Assembly: GCA_026008535.1 (NCBI GenBank)
Contig: BRKX01000001.1
Span: 71,932,317-71,996,316 of the forward strand
Reading direction: 5' to 3'
Origin: Perilla frutescens
Taxonomy: Eukaryota > Streptophyta > Magnoliopsida > Lamiales > Lamiaceae
Length of the DNA stretch: 64,000 bases
Shown here one piece after another: positions 22,843 through 35,329 of this stretch. A model generated the notes under the pieces. That model saw nothing but the letters and a program-made list of their open reading frames with translations, had not been told where the DNA came from and searched no databases. The position numbers and the translations under genes were made by a program. The stretch's first letter is position 1; each line of letters opens with the position of its first letter.

Positions 22843-23213
22843 ATTTATTGATAAATCATCACGCTGTAACTACTTAGTAGACAGAGACATCTAATTTACT
22901 CAATTTAAATAAACTATAATACGATAGCGTCATAAAAGTTGTACTATACGTTCATATATCAATTGACTTTTATTTACATTTATTATATTGGGATGTAAAT
23001 TGGCTTCAACTTGTTCATTTCTATTTAATGTAAAATCCATCCAAAATAATTCAAAATAATGTAAAATCCACCTAGGCCCATCCCCAATTTAAGCCCAGGC
23101 CCAGTAGCCAGCAGCCTAGGCCCACTTGCTGCTACAGTTCCCACGACCCCTTTTCAGTTTTTTCTTTTTTTTTTCTAGTTTTTTTTTTTCAAATATCATC
23201 TAATTCACCCTAG
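22843..23213. other. Intergenic
   Basis: Nothing recognised apart from a short GC-richer patch at about 23075-23150 (CCTAGGCCCA repeated twice) and poly-T tracts. Confidence 0.35.
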
Positions 23214-23585
23214 TTAATTATCGAGCGTAGTGCACGAGTCCATGTGTTAGCGTCGGACTAGTGCACTATGCGAGACGCCGGACAAAAAAATTAATTTAAT
23301 TCAAAAAATAAATTAATTCAGTTCAATTCAATTTTACGGTTCACTACTTCAATTTTAAGGTATATATTTATTGCAAAAAAAATAATTATCGAGCACAGTG
23401 CACAAGCTCATTGTGCGAGATGTCGAATAAAATAAATAAATTAATTCAATTTAATTTTAGAGTTCACTAATTTCATTTTAGAGTATATATTTATTTCAAA
23501 AAAAATTAATTATCAAGCGCAGTGCACTAACCCATATGTTAGCGTCAGGTGTGTGCAAGATGCCGGATAAAAAAAATTAAAACTT
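23214..23585. repeat. Three diverged tandem repeats, 80-170 bp
   Basis: Units start at about 23214, 23383 and 23507 with TAATTATCgAGCgnAGTGCAC, continue through GTTAGCGTC and GAGACGCCGGA-like sequence, and end in an AT-rich part with TTCAATTTTA and GTATATATTTAT. Unit sizes fall from about 168 to 125 to 80 bp through internal deletions. Unknown origin. Confidence 0.7.
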
Positions 23586-23858
23586 TTTCAACGATTAATA
23601 ATTTTTTTAATTTCTTTTTTTTTTGTTAACAAGTAGGATTGAGTAGTTTTCTAACCATAAAATGACTCACCATTTAATTATTTACTAACAAAATTAGTTT
23701 TGCGTGCAAAGTTAGGTGTTGTATATGCAATGACAATGTTGCTTCGTTAGCATATGATTCAATTATGCATTCGCTAGTAAATGATTGTATGTTTGTTAAT
23801 ATGTGCTTTGGAGGTCTTTTATTATTATTATTATTATTTAATTTTGACATTAATTGAT

Positions 23859-26673
23859 TGTAGTGCCCTGGTCCCGAAAGACCGTGGAAATGAATGTCAT
23901 GGAGGTTGGAATTAAGAAACGGGAAAGAAAGGGGTAACTTGATTAACAAAACCTCAACAGAAAACTCAGAACAACCAAGCATGCTTTATAATTACTTATA
24001 CTTATCCGTAACACCAGACCGAAGTTCTTAGTGTTTAACAAAATAATATCATAAGTGCGGAAGCTCGATAATATTATCAAAAGAGACAATAAGAAAATAC
24101 GTAAATAACAAAAATCAATTTCTCAGCATCATCACGTCCACGCTCCAGCCTACCGACCTGAAATTGTTTGAAAAGATTTACGTTGAGTACTAATGCACTT
24201 AGTGGGCTAGTTTTCACAATGTAAATTATGCAAATCATTTTCTAAAAGTGATCTATTTGTATCCATCCAGATAGTGAAGCTTAGAAGGTTTTAAAGTTGG
24301 AAGCAACATAAATTCACCAAAACATTTTAATGTAAAGCGCTAAGAGTATAACTAGTCACTGCTCGCAATCCTTACTACATCTCTAATGCGTAAAGTTTTA
24401 TGAGTGTCACCAATGAGTATAACCATTCATTTTAGTATTTCAACAAGGAATAGGGCATGACGAATAAATCATGCAATATTGCAGTTACTCACATTGACAC
24501 GTCACTAGTTTATGAGACTCTGAAAACATACAGCATCACGCAAATACTTAACACATATAGTCACATATGTAATCTTAACAAAGTAGGGTTTAATAACTCG
24601 AAATATATAATTTTACAAAGATAGAATAGCCTACATGGTTAGCTAAAAATAGCTAAAGCTTTAGCAATTCTTCGATTTGTCCTCTACGTTTGAAGCTCCG
24701 GGTTTCGTCCTACAGATAAAGACTAGGACTTAGAAGCTTATTAAGGCCATTAACATATTCTATAACGTAAATAAGGGTATAAGGTATGATGATAAATCTA
24801 TAGAATAAGGTCGCAAAAAGACGACGCTTGAATATCAAACGGGTAATCCTAGCTTTAAACTATACCCGAGTTCTTGATCGAGTAAAATATATCTTAATCA
24901 CATAGATTAAAATCGTATCACTAACTGAATGGTTTAAAAGATAACAGTATCCCAATAAAGTGTCACTTATCATATAATATGCTTAATTTTGAATTAAATT
25001 TCAAAATTAAACAAAAAAGAAAAAGAAATAAAATAAATAAATACATAAATAAAATTGTAGGAAAAAGGATTGGAACCATGAGTTAACTATAAAGAAATGA
25101 GACCTTAGCCACTATACTAAATGGTTTTATGCCACATAAAAGAAAATGCTTTAATTAAATGGTTTCATAAATGCTTTGGATTAAATACATACAACAAGAA
25201 TTAAAGCTGGATCAAATGAGTTTTGAACCCTGACCCTTAATCACAATTAGAATACTAAACATTGGGCCAGGTCTCATTTTCGAAAACTATCAACCAACAT
25301 TAGTTATATGTATAGCCTAGAAAGATCTTATGATAAAAAAATTTAAAAATAATAAGCATAAGTGTCATTTTCGAAGATTATTAGATGTCATTAATTATAT
25401 AAGATCCAAAATAATCTTAGATAAAAATGTAATGAAGGAATTTCGAACCCTTGGCCTCTTATTTAATAAATCTGAAACATATTCATTAGGCTAGATGTTA
25501 TTTTTGAAATTATCATTATGATTTTAATCAAATAAGGCATAAGCTTTAAATGAAATAAAATACGTCATCTAAAACATATCTATTAGGCTATATGCTATTT
25601 TTGAAATTATCATTATGATTTTATTCAAATAAGGCATAAGTTTGAAATGAAATAAAATATATCATAAAATGCATATAGTAGGATTTGAACCTTAAACCTA
25701 TTTAATATAAATTAACAATACATAAACATTAAGCCACATAAGCTTACACGAAAATTACGCTTTGATTTAATAAAACAGAGTTATAAATTAAAATTTTAAT
25801 TAAAAATAAAATTATTACATCCAAGGATTGAACCATAAACCTTAATATATTATTATAGTAACTTGTTCATTACGCTAGGATTTAAACTTGAAAATTTAAT
25901 TCATTATTAAACTACATAAACTCAACTCATTTTCGTGGATCTTTACACATCAATACACATATATGCATGAATTTTCAACCAATACAAATTCATAACATAA
26001 CCATAACAACCCCTAAAATATAAAATAAATAGTTTAAAAACTCCATAAATTGAAGAGAAAAAGACTAGAGAATTTTTCAAAAAGGTTAGGAATTTCTCCA
26101 TTTTTAGATTCGAAAATCGGAAGCCTTATCATTAATAAGCCATAAAAATAGTTAAAGAATCAAGTAGAGGAGGGAGAGAGCATTTGAAAAATATGATTGC
26201 ATGTGAAAAATTTCGCCAGAAAAATTTTCCGGTTGTAGAGGAGAGCCGACGGCGGTGGCTCCAGCGGAGGAGGCATGGGGACTGACCAAGAAACGATCCC
26301 CAACTAATAACCTAAAAATGGAATATGGGAAGTATTTATATCCCTCCCTAACTTAACTCGAAATCTAATTAAATCAAGAATTTAAATCATAACTTGGTCA
26401 AATGAAGTCCATCAAAGGTGAAATCAAGTTCTATGATTTCGTATTGACGATAACTATCATATACCATAGTTAATCGTCTCGTTTCGATAATTATAGGTAA
26501 CGGAAATAATTAAAATGCGAATGGGCTAAAAAGCCCATAAATTGGGACTCAACCTTGAAATGCTTATATTTGGGCATTTGGACCATATGCAAAATAAATA
26601 AAATAGAATAGTGTTGGGGTATTATATTTATATTCTTAATTAAATTTAGAAAGTAAAATTTTGGGGTATTACA
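23859..26673 (-). mobile_element. Solo LTR of a Ty3/gypsy (Tekay/Del-like) retrotransposon
   Basis: 2815 bp running from TGTAGTGCCCTGG to TTGGGGTATTACA, so it has the TG...CA ends of an LTR. Read on the minus strand it begins TGTAATACCCC and ends AGGGCACTACA, the pattern of Tekay/Del chromovirus LTRs (family knowledge). The flanking 5-mers TTGAT (23854-23858) and TTGAC (26674-26678) match at 4 of 5. No gag-pol sequence or second LTR adjoins it, so it is a solo LTR left by intra-element recombination. The only GC-rich patch, at about 26225-26300, lies toward its minus-strand 5' part. Confidence 0.75.
25060..25890. repeat. Degenerate repeats with B-box-like motif inside the solo LTR
   Basis: About five loosely repeated blocks of 120-180 bp, each with a form of GGATTTGAACCnTnAACCT followed 40-60 bp later by AAACATTAGGCCA or similar. 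The reverse complement of GGATTTGAACCT resembles the polymerase III B box, and the second motif weakly resembles an A box. It may be an old tRNA-like or SINE-derived amplification within the LTR. Confidence 0.45.
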
Positions 26674-26678
26674 TTGAC

Positions 26679-27246
26679 ATTAATAAAATTATAAAAATGC
26701 CACAGTATTTTTTTAAGTTTCTTTTATTTACAATAATATTACTGTCTTTTTTATTTTTATTTTTTTATCAAATTTGGGCCATTCAATCATGTTGATTGAT
26801 TTCTACTTCTCACACCATACCCGATTCCCTATAGAATAGTCTTGTAAATCCATGAAAATTCCATTGAGACCATCACCATTTCTCATCATGCATATAATTT
26901 ATTATATTATAATATTCCTTAATTATATTAAGTGTAAAATAATAGGAATATGATCAACAATCCAATTTTATAAGAATTAAACAACGCTTATATTGTACTA
27001 GTGTTTCTCTAGTGTACGTGTTGCACGAATTTTTATTTTATTTTTTCAAATAGTAATGGTGAAAATAATATACTTATTTAAATAGCAAATAGGAAAATAA
27101 ATTGTACAGACGACAAACTAAGACAAATAAATTTGAGAAAATAAATGAACATCTACACATTAGAAAGACAAGTACTGCTTCAGATGAATGATCACTTGCT
27201 ACATTTTCCACATCCCCTAAGATAATTATTTATAAAAGAAAAACTA
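26679..27246. other. Intergenic
   Basis: AT-rich, no gene, no clear repeat. Confidence 0.35.
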
Positions 27247-27488
27247 ATGTCCCCTCTGTTTCGATTTAAATGTCATTTAGGATGAATGCACACAAATTAA
27301 TAAATTAATTGAATTAGTTAATACACCATTATGTGAATGTATTAAATGAGTTAAATATAGATGTTTGAATGCATTAAATGATGACAATGTCAGAAAAATG
27401 TGAATTTTCTATCTCGAATTTGTAGAATGACACATTTTTTGAAACAAAATTAAAATGCTAGAATGACATTTACTCAGAAACGGGGAAG
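27247..27488. mobile_element. Stowaway-type MITE
   Basis: 242 bp. The left end ATGTCCCCTCTGTTTC and right end GAAACGGGGAAG are inverted repeats, continued by AAATGTCATTTAGG at the left and AGAATGACATTTACTC at the right. TA at 27245-27246 and 27489-27490 is the target-site duplication. Confidence 0.8.
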
Positions 27489-28399
27489 TAAGAAATAGAA
27501 CATATAAAAATAAAAATAAAATTTAAAAGCTAGATATTAGCTGTATCAATGCAAGTACATAAAACCACTAGTGAAATTGTAATTTATAATTAATTTATTT
27601 CAAATGAAATTATAATTAGCATATAACAAATGTTTTGTTAGCATAAATTATTATAATGATGATGAACCATTCTAAAAAGCTAACGGAAGTATTTTCACGT
27701 TGAACACTAGTAAAAATGTATCTTTTATATTTTTGCTTTAGTATATGAAGTCAGTTTCTTCATTTAAATTAAATATATCCTTACCATTTGTTGTGTAGTT
27801 TAATCATGACATTGTTGCACTATCACGTACTTACTTTATTCTTTTGCAATCGTTGCGAGGTTTGTTCTTAAATCATATAGATCTGCAGCAATTCAGCAAA
27901 TTGTGTGTTGCTGTTAAAAAGTTTATAAGTAAAATTATATTTCCTTAAAATGTTTGAATATTTGTGTGATTCTTAATTGCTTACTTTCTCATTGTTTAGG
28001 ACCTTACTGAGGCTGGCAAGCTGTTGGAAATTCAGAGAGTTGGAAGAAATAAAAATTAATCTTGTTAGTATCATGACCAACTTTTTCTAGAACTTTCTCC
28101 ATAAATTAATCTTCAAGGATTTGCATCTTTGGAATTGTGTTCATGTTGGCCTTGTTTAATTTGGTGTGAAATTATAGTTAGAGATGCAAACTTACTCCAT
28201 ACACTTGTGCAGATCATTAAGAACTTTGGATCCCAAGTTAAAGCATTTTTTTTGTTATATTGATTGTGATCTAGTCACATTAATTATATTCTATTATTGG
28301 TGATGTTCAATGTAAGTTTGACTGTTTAACATTGTTTTGCTTTAATATTTTAATGTCTTAGGATTTGCTTATGATGAATTTATTTTGTGAAAAATGCAG
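27489..28399. other. Intergenic or interior of a CACTA element
   Basis: Possible 5' end of a CACTA element at about 27714 (CACTAGTAAAAATG, similar to the complement of the 3' end at 29108). An exon-like stretch follows at about 28000-28058, opening after TTGTTTAG and reading DLTEAGKLLEIQRVGRNKN then stop. The flanking trinucleotides do not match, so the CACTA link is unproven. Confidence 0.35.
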
Positions 28400-28533
28400 C
28401 ATTTGGTGAAGTCTTGATGGAAATTGAGTCGTTGATTTTCGCTAGAAGGGCGATGGTTAAACTAGTGAGCCAATTGAAGAATCATCCAATAAAGAATAAA
28501 GATGGACTTTATGCAATTTGGAGCAGTTTGTAA
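28400..28533 (+). pseudogene. Exon-like fragment of an unidentified gene
   Basis: After an acceptor-like AAATGCAG, 44 codons stay open and end in TAA. They read AFGEVLMEIESLIFARRAMV, then a lysine-rich part ending YAIWSSL. Codon composition and the acceptor look like a terminal exon. I do not recognise the family. It lies 250 bp upstream of the subterminal repeats of a CACTA end, so it may be the last exon of a transposon gene or a captured host fragment. Confidence 0.4.
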
Positions 28534-28780
28534 TTCTTAATCTACTGCATATTTGTTACTTAGACCAATTAATTCTATAGAATATTTGTATATTATACTT
28601 GTTACTTGGAAATATTTATGGATTATATATATACATTGAATTAGTTGTATGTGAATTATTAATTTATTAGAGATGTACGTACATATTTATATTTTTCTTA
28701 TTATTTGAAATATAAGGAGGTTGATAATATATGAATCTGGAATATAAAAAAATAAAAATAGTTCAAAAAAGACACAACAG

Positions 28781-29108
28781 TAATATAATGTGGTCTATTA
28801 CAACATGACCGTTGTCTATGATGTTATAGACAACGCATTTTTCACGTCGCTCGACCGTTGTCTATGAGGAATAGACAACATGTCGTACCGTGTTGTCTTT
28901 AACCATATGATCATCATCTAGATTTTAATAGACAACGTGTTTTCCACACCGTCTTAATCGCTTGACCGTTGTCTATGTTTGAATAAACAACGTGTTTTCC
29001 CCATTTTCTTTTACCACACCCTTATAGACAACATTATTATAGACAATGCTCAATTTTCAGATAGACAAAGCGTTTTCTGTGTCGTCTATTAACATTTTTC
29101 TTGTAGTG
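28781..29108. mobile_element. 3' end of a CACTA (En/Spm) element
   Basis: Ends in ATTTTTCTTGTAGTG, the complement of the canonical CACTACAAGAAAAAT terminus. The preceding 320 bp hold at least eight copies, in both orientations, of GACCGTTGTCTAT or ATAGACAACGTG. Such subterminal arrays are the transposase-binding regions of CACTA elements. The other end was not found with certainty. Confidence 0.75.
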
Positions 29109-29493
29109 TATTAAAAAAATTAAATAAAAAATTATAATACACGAAATGTAATACGGGAAGACATGTGGGATATCTTATCTGAAAAATCTATCGCCAAATT
29201 AATTGAGCTATGGATGTATATTAACATGGCCTACGAGCGAGTGAGCATTATACAAGATAAATATATTCAAGTCATAAACTCACCAATAACTTGGAATTAA
29301 CAAAGTGAAAAAAATTGTATATTTAGCTGATAAAGTGCAACAAAAAAATTAAAATAAAAAAAAAACATCATAGAGAAAAACCTTAAATATGCACTCATAC
29401 TTCGACATTTGCAAAATGTAATTGTTCCTTTAATTGAATGTATACCTCAAAGTGTGGACAATATTTTTTTTACGTACCCTAAAGAACCTTACA

Positions 29494-29542
<49 letters not shown>
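29109..29542. other. Intergenic with (TA)n
   Basis: AT-rich. The (TA)n tract at about 29495-29542 is the left flank of the TIR element that follows. Confidence 0.4.
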
Positions 29543-29546
<4 letters not shown>

Positions 29547-29940
29547 CAAACACTCATGTACATAAGATGTACATCAAACGGCCAACTCGTTGATCGGGTC
29601 AACGCGCGTTGACTCGGTCAAAGCGTTGACCAAAAAAATTATGAAAACGGGTGATACTTTTTAGGAATACGATTGATACTTTTTTTAATTTTGAATGATA
29701 CTTTTTAGTGTGTCAATTGATACTGATCTTAACAGTTTTTTGCTTTATTTTTTATTCTAGCCAATATTTTTTATCGATACAAATGATACTTTTGAGCCTT
29801 TGAAATGATACTTTTCAGTATTATGAATGGTACTAATTTTGACGGATTTTTTGGTCAAAGTATTGACCGGGTCAACACGCGTTGACCCGGTCAACGCGTT
29901 GGCCGTCTGATGTACATCTTATGTACAGGAGACTTGCCCA
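29543..29940. mobile_element. TIR element flanked by TA tracts, GTCAAC-rich ends
   Basis: About 398 bp. The two ends are inverted repeats of about 75-85 bp, including GTACATAAGATGTACATCAA, CGGCCAACtCGTTGA and GGGTCAACGCGcGTTGAC. The centre has six or more TGATACTTTT or related motifs. (TA)n lies immediately outside both ends, so it inserted into a TA microsatellite or uses TA as target. The family matches maize TAFT or rice Micron behaviour, but I cannot name it. A diverged relative is at 19450-19765. Confidence 0.8.
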
Positions 29941-30654
29941 TATATATTATATATATAATTATGTGTCATTTTTTTGGTATCGTAACTAATATTAATCTTC
30001 TAATGAAATATATAATTGTAGATTTTACAGTAAGATTGGAGATACTAATTAAATTACGTACAAATAATTGAGAAACAAATTAGCCAAAATTTAAATTCCT
30101 AGGGCTAATTTCTGATTCTATACCCACCACATGGTATGCCATCGATCGTAGAAACGCCTATATATGTGTGTGTGCTTAATCATGTGAAAAAGTAATTAAA
30201 ATAATCTCATGTTTCCATATATATACAAAAACTTGTCACATGAAAGCCACTTAAATCATCATGTAAAATTAAACTTATATAGTTCCAATTCAAAACAAGT
30301 CATCTCAAACTTCAACAAGACGTACGCGATATAATGCATTATATATTTTTTTTCTACTACTCGTATATCTATATCCGCAAAATTGATTCTTCTATAGTTC
30401 GAGTACCAATAATAGATCAAGAATATATAATAGTCGCAGGATTGATTATTTGATATGTAATTTGGCTTTGATATATATTATTTATCTTTCGGTCACTTCA
30501 TATTATGATTTTGAGGAAAAAGATCTAAATCATGGGATCAAATCTTGTCACAAGAAATTGACACTGATAAAAGCATCGTCCAACTTGTAAGTTCAATTTC
30601 TCTCGGGCTATAATTTGTCTGGTCCCAGCAAAATTTTAACTGTATGTTTGTCCA
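29941..30654. other. Intergenic
   Basis: AT-rich sequence with a short (TA)n remnant at its start. No gene or clear repeat recognised. Confidence 0.35.
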
Positions 30655-30787
30655 GGAGAAATTCTATTGCATTGTTGTACACAGTGTGTCATTTGTCATA
30701 AGAGACATATTGTGACAGATGAGAGTGTCACATTAGCTCTATTGTGACAGAGAACTGACTACATCTGGGTGTGACGTAGAATTTCCC
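30655..30787. mobile_element. Short inverted-repeat element, related to 6431-6580
   Basis: Ends GGAGAAATTCTATTG and GACGTAGAATTTCCCG are inverted. The interior shares GTGTGTCAT, GTGTCACATTA and CTATTGTGACA with the copy at 6431-6580. Confidence 0.5.
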
Positions 30788-30824
30788 GTTTGTTTAGTTA
30801 CTGTGAATCCTTTAGCTGCCAAGG

Positions 30825-31540
30825 GTGAGCAGGGTCGATCCTAATGTTTTGGTGGCCTGAGTCGAGGTGAAAAATGAGGTCCCATTTTTTCTTATAATTT
30901 AATAAATAGATTAAACAACACATCATATACAAACATTTATATTATGGAGTTTAAATACAACTTGCCTAATAATTTTAGTACCAAAATTTTTTAATTAACT
31001 TTTTATAGTCAAGTTTTTCCTAATGTTTCTTTCTATTTTGTTTTGGGATGTTATTTTTATTATTATAACATATATTTAGATTTATGTTTATAAATTGAAA
31101 AAAAATTGGATTGTTCTGTTTCAATATTTTTTTCTATTTTATTTTTGAGATTTTAACATTATAATATATATTTAGATTTAGAATTAGAAAAAAAAAGGTG
31201 GGCATTGGAACTGGCAGTGGTTAGCTGCGGCTCATTTAATAGGAATAAATTTTTTTAAAAAAAGGCTCATTTAATAGGAATAAATTTAAAAAAAAAACAA
31301 AGAAGTGAAAAATAATTAAAAGTACACCTTTGGAACTTGAGCTGGTTTCAATCTTGGGCCTACCTAATGCGCTATTTCAAATGATCTAACCACAATGCTA
31401 AGTTCAGATTTAATAAAATTTTGTAACTATATATATATATATATATCATAGAAAATCTGGGACCCTTAATTTTTTCGTATTTTTCGGGGCCTGAGGCGAT
31501 CGGCTCATTTGCCTCATGCAAGGAGCGGCCATGAGAGTGA
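30825..31540. mobile_element. Remnant of a non-autonomous DNA transposon (GGGCCCTGTG family)
   Basis: Left part GAGCAGGGTCGATCC followed by GGTGGCCTGAGTCGAGG; right part TTTTCGGGGCCTGAGGCGAT and GCAAGGAGCGGCCATGAG. Ends and interior layout resemble the segments at 35330-36640 and 52500-52845. The TIRs are degenerate and the class (hAT-like) is a guess. Confidence 0.45.
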
Positions 31541-32544
31541 GATATGTGTGTAGTTTTTATACGAACTTATATAAATAGGATTCTCATTTTATGTGCAAGT
31601 CATTTGTCTGATTTATTTTATAATTAGGTTTTATAAGATTTCAATTCATGCATTGTGATTATAATTCGCTTTGTATTGGTTTGTAATTTCTCGGATAAAA
31701 AAAAAAGAAAAAATATGTTTATCTATATATAATTTGTATGGTGTTAATTATAGTAATAATATATATGTATTTTTGGCATGTTTATTTATACTTATATTCA
31801 AAATTAAAGATAATCTCAAATACTCAAAAGTCATATGATTGACTAATTGATTTTTTATTTTTATTTTATTTTATTTTTTTAAAACAAGGACGTTCTGCAT
31901 GTTGTAGTGTCACGTTTTTTTGTTTGTTTGTTTTTTTTTTTTTTTTCTTGTGGTATTGTTTGCATTGTCAGCCATAAATAATTAAATATCAAATGTACGA
32001 TCTTTTCATGTGTTGCATGGGAATAAAGCATGTATATATACAATGTTCGCTATATTGCGTAGTGGGTCTTTTTATTTTTATTTGGCTCCACAAAGGTACA
32101 ATCATAAAAATAATTGTACCATGGTATGTCGGCCTCTAGTCCTACAATTATAACAATCAATTATATATTTTCAAGTTATGATGTGGAAAACTAAAAAATA
32201 TGGATGATATATTATAATATTATTTTATGTCTATACTGGAAAAAATGTATATATATATATATATTGTTTAGTTGATATATAAGCAGATTTTGATTTGTAG
32301 TTACTATAACGGCAACACGAAAATAATATTTTCATACGCATTTTTGATATTGTCATATTGATTATACATGAAATATCATATTATCAGATTTTATGTATTT
32401 TAAAAAACTAATTAAAGTAGTAGTACATTGTACACATTTGAACGACATCGACACTACCGCATGTGGCAATGGGCAGGGATGAAGCCAGGGGTTGCCCCCC
32501 ACCAAATTTTTTGATATGCCTACTGTGTATATATATATATATAT
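31541..32544. other. Intergenic
   Basis: AT-rich with poly-T runs and short (TA)n tracts; the last (about 32528-32544) borders the next element. No gene recognised. Confidence 0.35.
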
Positions 32545-33661
32545 GGGTTCAAATTGGAACCAGTCTCCCGTGAGAACTTAAGAACCAATTAAATTCAAGA
32601 ATTTTGATGACATGACAGATAAAAATGCGGTGGCATAGTTGTAAATATGTAAAATTTGAAATATAAGGGGTAATTCCAGATTTATTTTATAAAGTGATGT
32701 CATCATCTTTTAAAAAATTCTTAAAAACTTTAAATAATCATAACTTACTCATTTTTTATGCACTTTACGCAAAAAAATATATCAAATTAAAGATTTTTTT
32801 TCATACTCTTTCATTTAAGATCTATAGTGCATATGTTTATTTGAGCAAAAATTAATGAAAAATACAAAAAACTTTTTTTCACGTATATTCAACTCATAAC
32901 TGTCAGATATTGCTAATATGATATCACAATATTGCTCATATTTTGTGTTTATGTTGCTAACATGAAATTTTTTATGCACTACTCTGAATCTTAAGTTGCT
33001 TTCGTGAGAAAATAATTAAAGTATGAGCTATATATAGTTAAGTTCATAAACAATTATAACTTTATCAATACTTAATATTATTTTGAAAACTTGTAATATT
33101 TGAGAATTTAAGTAATACTAGCACATATTAGCAACATGTTACTAACATATTAGAAAATTATTAGTCACATATTAGCGGTGTGTATATTTCTAACATATTA
33201 GCAATATGTTGTATGTATGAATGATGTTACACATGTTACGTACACAATATTATTTTAAATGTGGTCCAATATTATATGTGTGGTGTTTAATACGTGTCAA
33301 TTTAATATTATGATCTCGTCAAGTTAGCAATATGAGTCTACCTCATGTTATCAACAGAATCTCTTGATGTTAGCAATATAAATCTCTCATGTTAGCATAT
33401 TAATTCAACGCCAGAAAAGACAACGGTTTTAAAGTGCTGTCTATTTAATTCCGGGAATTGGGTCCAAAATCCGAAAAACATAACCTAATTTATAAAATAC
33501 GAAAATAACCCCGCCTTCATTAAGTTCTCAAATATTACAAGTTTGCCACCTTACTTTGACTAAAACTTTGACTAAATTATGGTCATTAGATCCAATCAAA
33601 TCTAAGGTTAGGATTGGTTCCTAGGTTCTCACGGGGGGATTGGGTTCCTATTTGAACCATT

Positions 33662-33664
<3 letters not shown>
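32545..33664. mobile_element. 1.1-kb TIR element embedded in (TA)n
   Basis: The left end (GGGTTCAAATTGGAACCAG, then CCCGTGAGAAC and GAACCAAT) and right end (ATTGGTTCCTAGGTTCTCAC, then TTTGAACCATTCCC) are inverted repeats of about 45 bp. Both ends abut TA tracts. The interior is AT-rich and non-coding, with repeated ATGTTAGCAAT motifs. The first 30 bp of the window (ATTAGATCTAATCAAATCTAA) resemble the inner right end at about 33585-33605, so another copy may lie just outside. Confidence 0.8.
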
Positions 33665-33705
<41 letters not shown>

Positions 33706-33708
<3 letters not shown>

Positions 33709-33959
33709 TATGTTCAAATGAGTACTAGTTATTCATATGAGAACTAGAAACCGTGCTTATTTAGTACAATTTTATAGCTTATTTTATTCTATTTTAGTGC
33801 TAATTTTTTTTATAAAAAAAATTATGGATTATCTTATTGTATTTTAGTGCTAGTGTTAAAACTACTAAAATACAACAAGATAAACTATAAAGTCATATTA
33901 AATAAGCATGATTTCTAGTTCTCACACGAATAACTAGTACCCATTATAACCAACTCTTA
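33706..33959. mobile_element. Small TIR element embedded in (TA)n
   Basis: About 254 bp. The ends are inverted repeats of about 55 bp sharing GTACTAGTTATTC, GAGAACTAGAAA and TGCTTATTTA. (TA)n tracts lie on both sides (about 33665-33705 and 33959-33982). It is separated from the 1.1-kb element only by about 40 bp of TA repeats. Confidence 0.85.
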
Positions 33960-33982
33960 TATATATATATATATATATATAT

Positions 33983-35329
33983 GATATAAATTTTTTAATA
34001 AGTTTTATATAATTTGCCCCCATCAAAATTAACTAGTGAAGTAGTGTAAGTTGGGCTAAAGATCAAAATAAAAATAAATAGATGAATTCTCCATTTATCA
34101 CCTAGATAATTAATTAAATAAATAAAATTAGATTTTTTTATCTCATTTATGATTGATGATTTTTTAGCTAACTCAAATAAGTTACTAATTATTTTTCTTA
34201 TGTTGAATCAATCGTTGATGAGTTTGATAGCATGAAGAAGTGACGTGAATAACTTAAAATGCATAAACATAATAAGATTAGTGAACATTGTTTTTTTATA
34301 CTGCTTTAGTTATTTAATATTTATGATTTTTTTGTTATTTTATGATAAACATATGATATGATATAATAATGTGTTCTTTTTTATTTTGCAAAGTTAATTC
34401 TACTAGAACAACATTCTACTATATATGAGAGACTTTGATAATTGACCGGTCTTATTATAAGATAATTTATATTCGTATATGTTTGTCGTCTGTAAAATAT
34501 TTCTGAATAAAATATTCATATATTTTAGAACAAAATATTATTTATGCTTTAACATTATTATATATATATATTCAGTTTATAATTTGAAATTCGAAAAAAT
34601 TCGCCGCCCTACTTAAAATCATGGCTCCAGCAGGGATTGATGTGGGGGAGGGGGCATATTTCCAAAAAAATAATTAATTTATTCACTATAGCAACTTCAT
34701 ACGATTTCTATCACTTTTCTATAAGTCTAACTCCTCTTATTATGCGCCACACAAACATTACTTTTTAATAATAATTATACCCTTTTCTATGAACAAACTA
34801 TTTTGTTCAATTAAATCAAAAGAATTGTATGGTTTAAGAGAATCCAATTGTAGTTGCATGGTCCAAACATGGAAAAGAACTCATTATAGTTTCCACATTA
34901 ACCGACCCACCATTAACAAATTTAATCATGTTCCTTTATATATAGTGGTTTATGCATGCCACATGGAAAATTCATGCAATTATTTATTGATCAATATCTC
35001 TTTATAAAAACAAGAAAGCAAATGGTGTAATAAAGAAGCAAGTAGTACCTCATTTACTAAGAATTTGCCTCAAGTGTTGGGAATGATCTAAACATATTAA
35101 AGTTGAAGATTTTAATCACAAAACCAGATTCGTTACGCCATGTGTGCAGTTTCCATGCATAAATTCGTTTTGATTTAACATTACATTCTAAAGCTATATA
35201 TATTTATATATATACACACAAATATATGCACATATATATATATAACTTACACGTGCCAAAATGTTTCAAAAGTTAAAGACTACCCACAAACTTAGAAAAC
35301 CCAACAAATTAGGCAATAGATGAGTCAGA
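33983..35329. other. Intergenic
   Basis: AT-rich, no gene recognised. Short open frames, such as the one at 34789-35007, have no recognisable domain. Confidence 0.35.
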
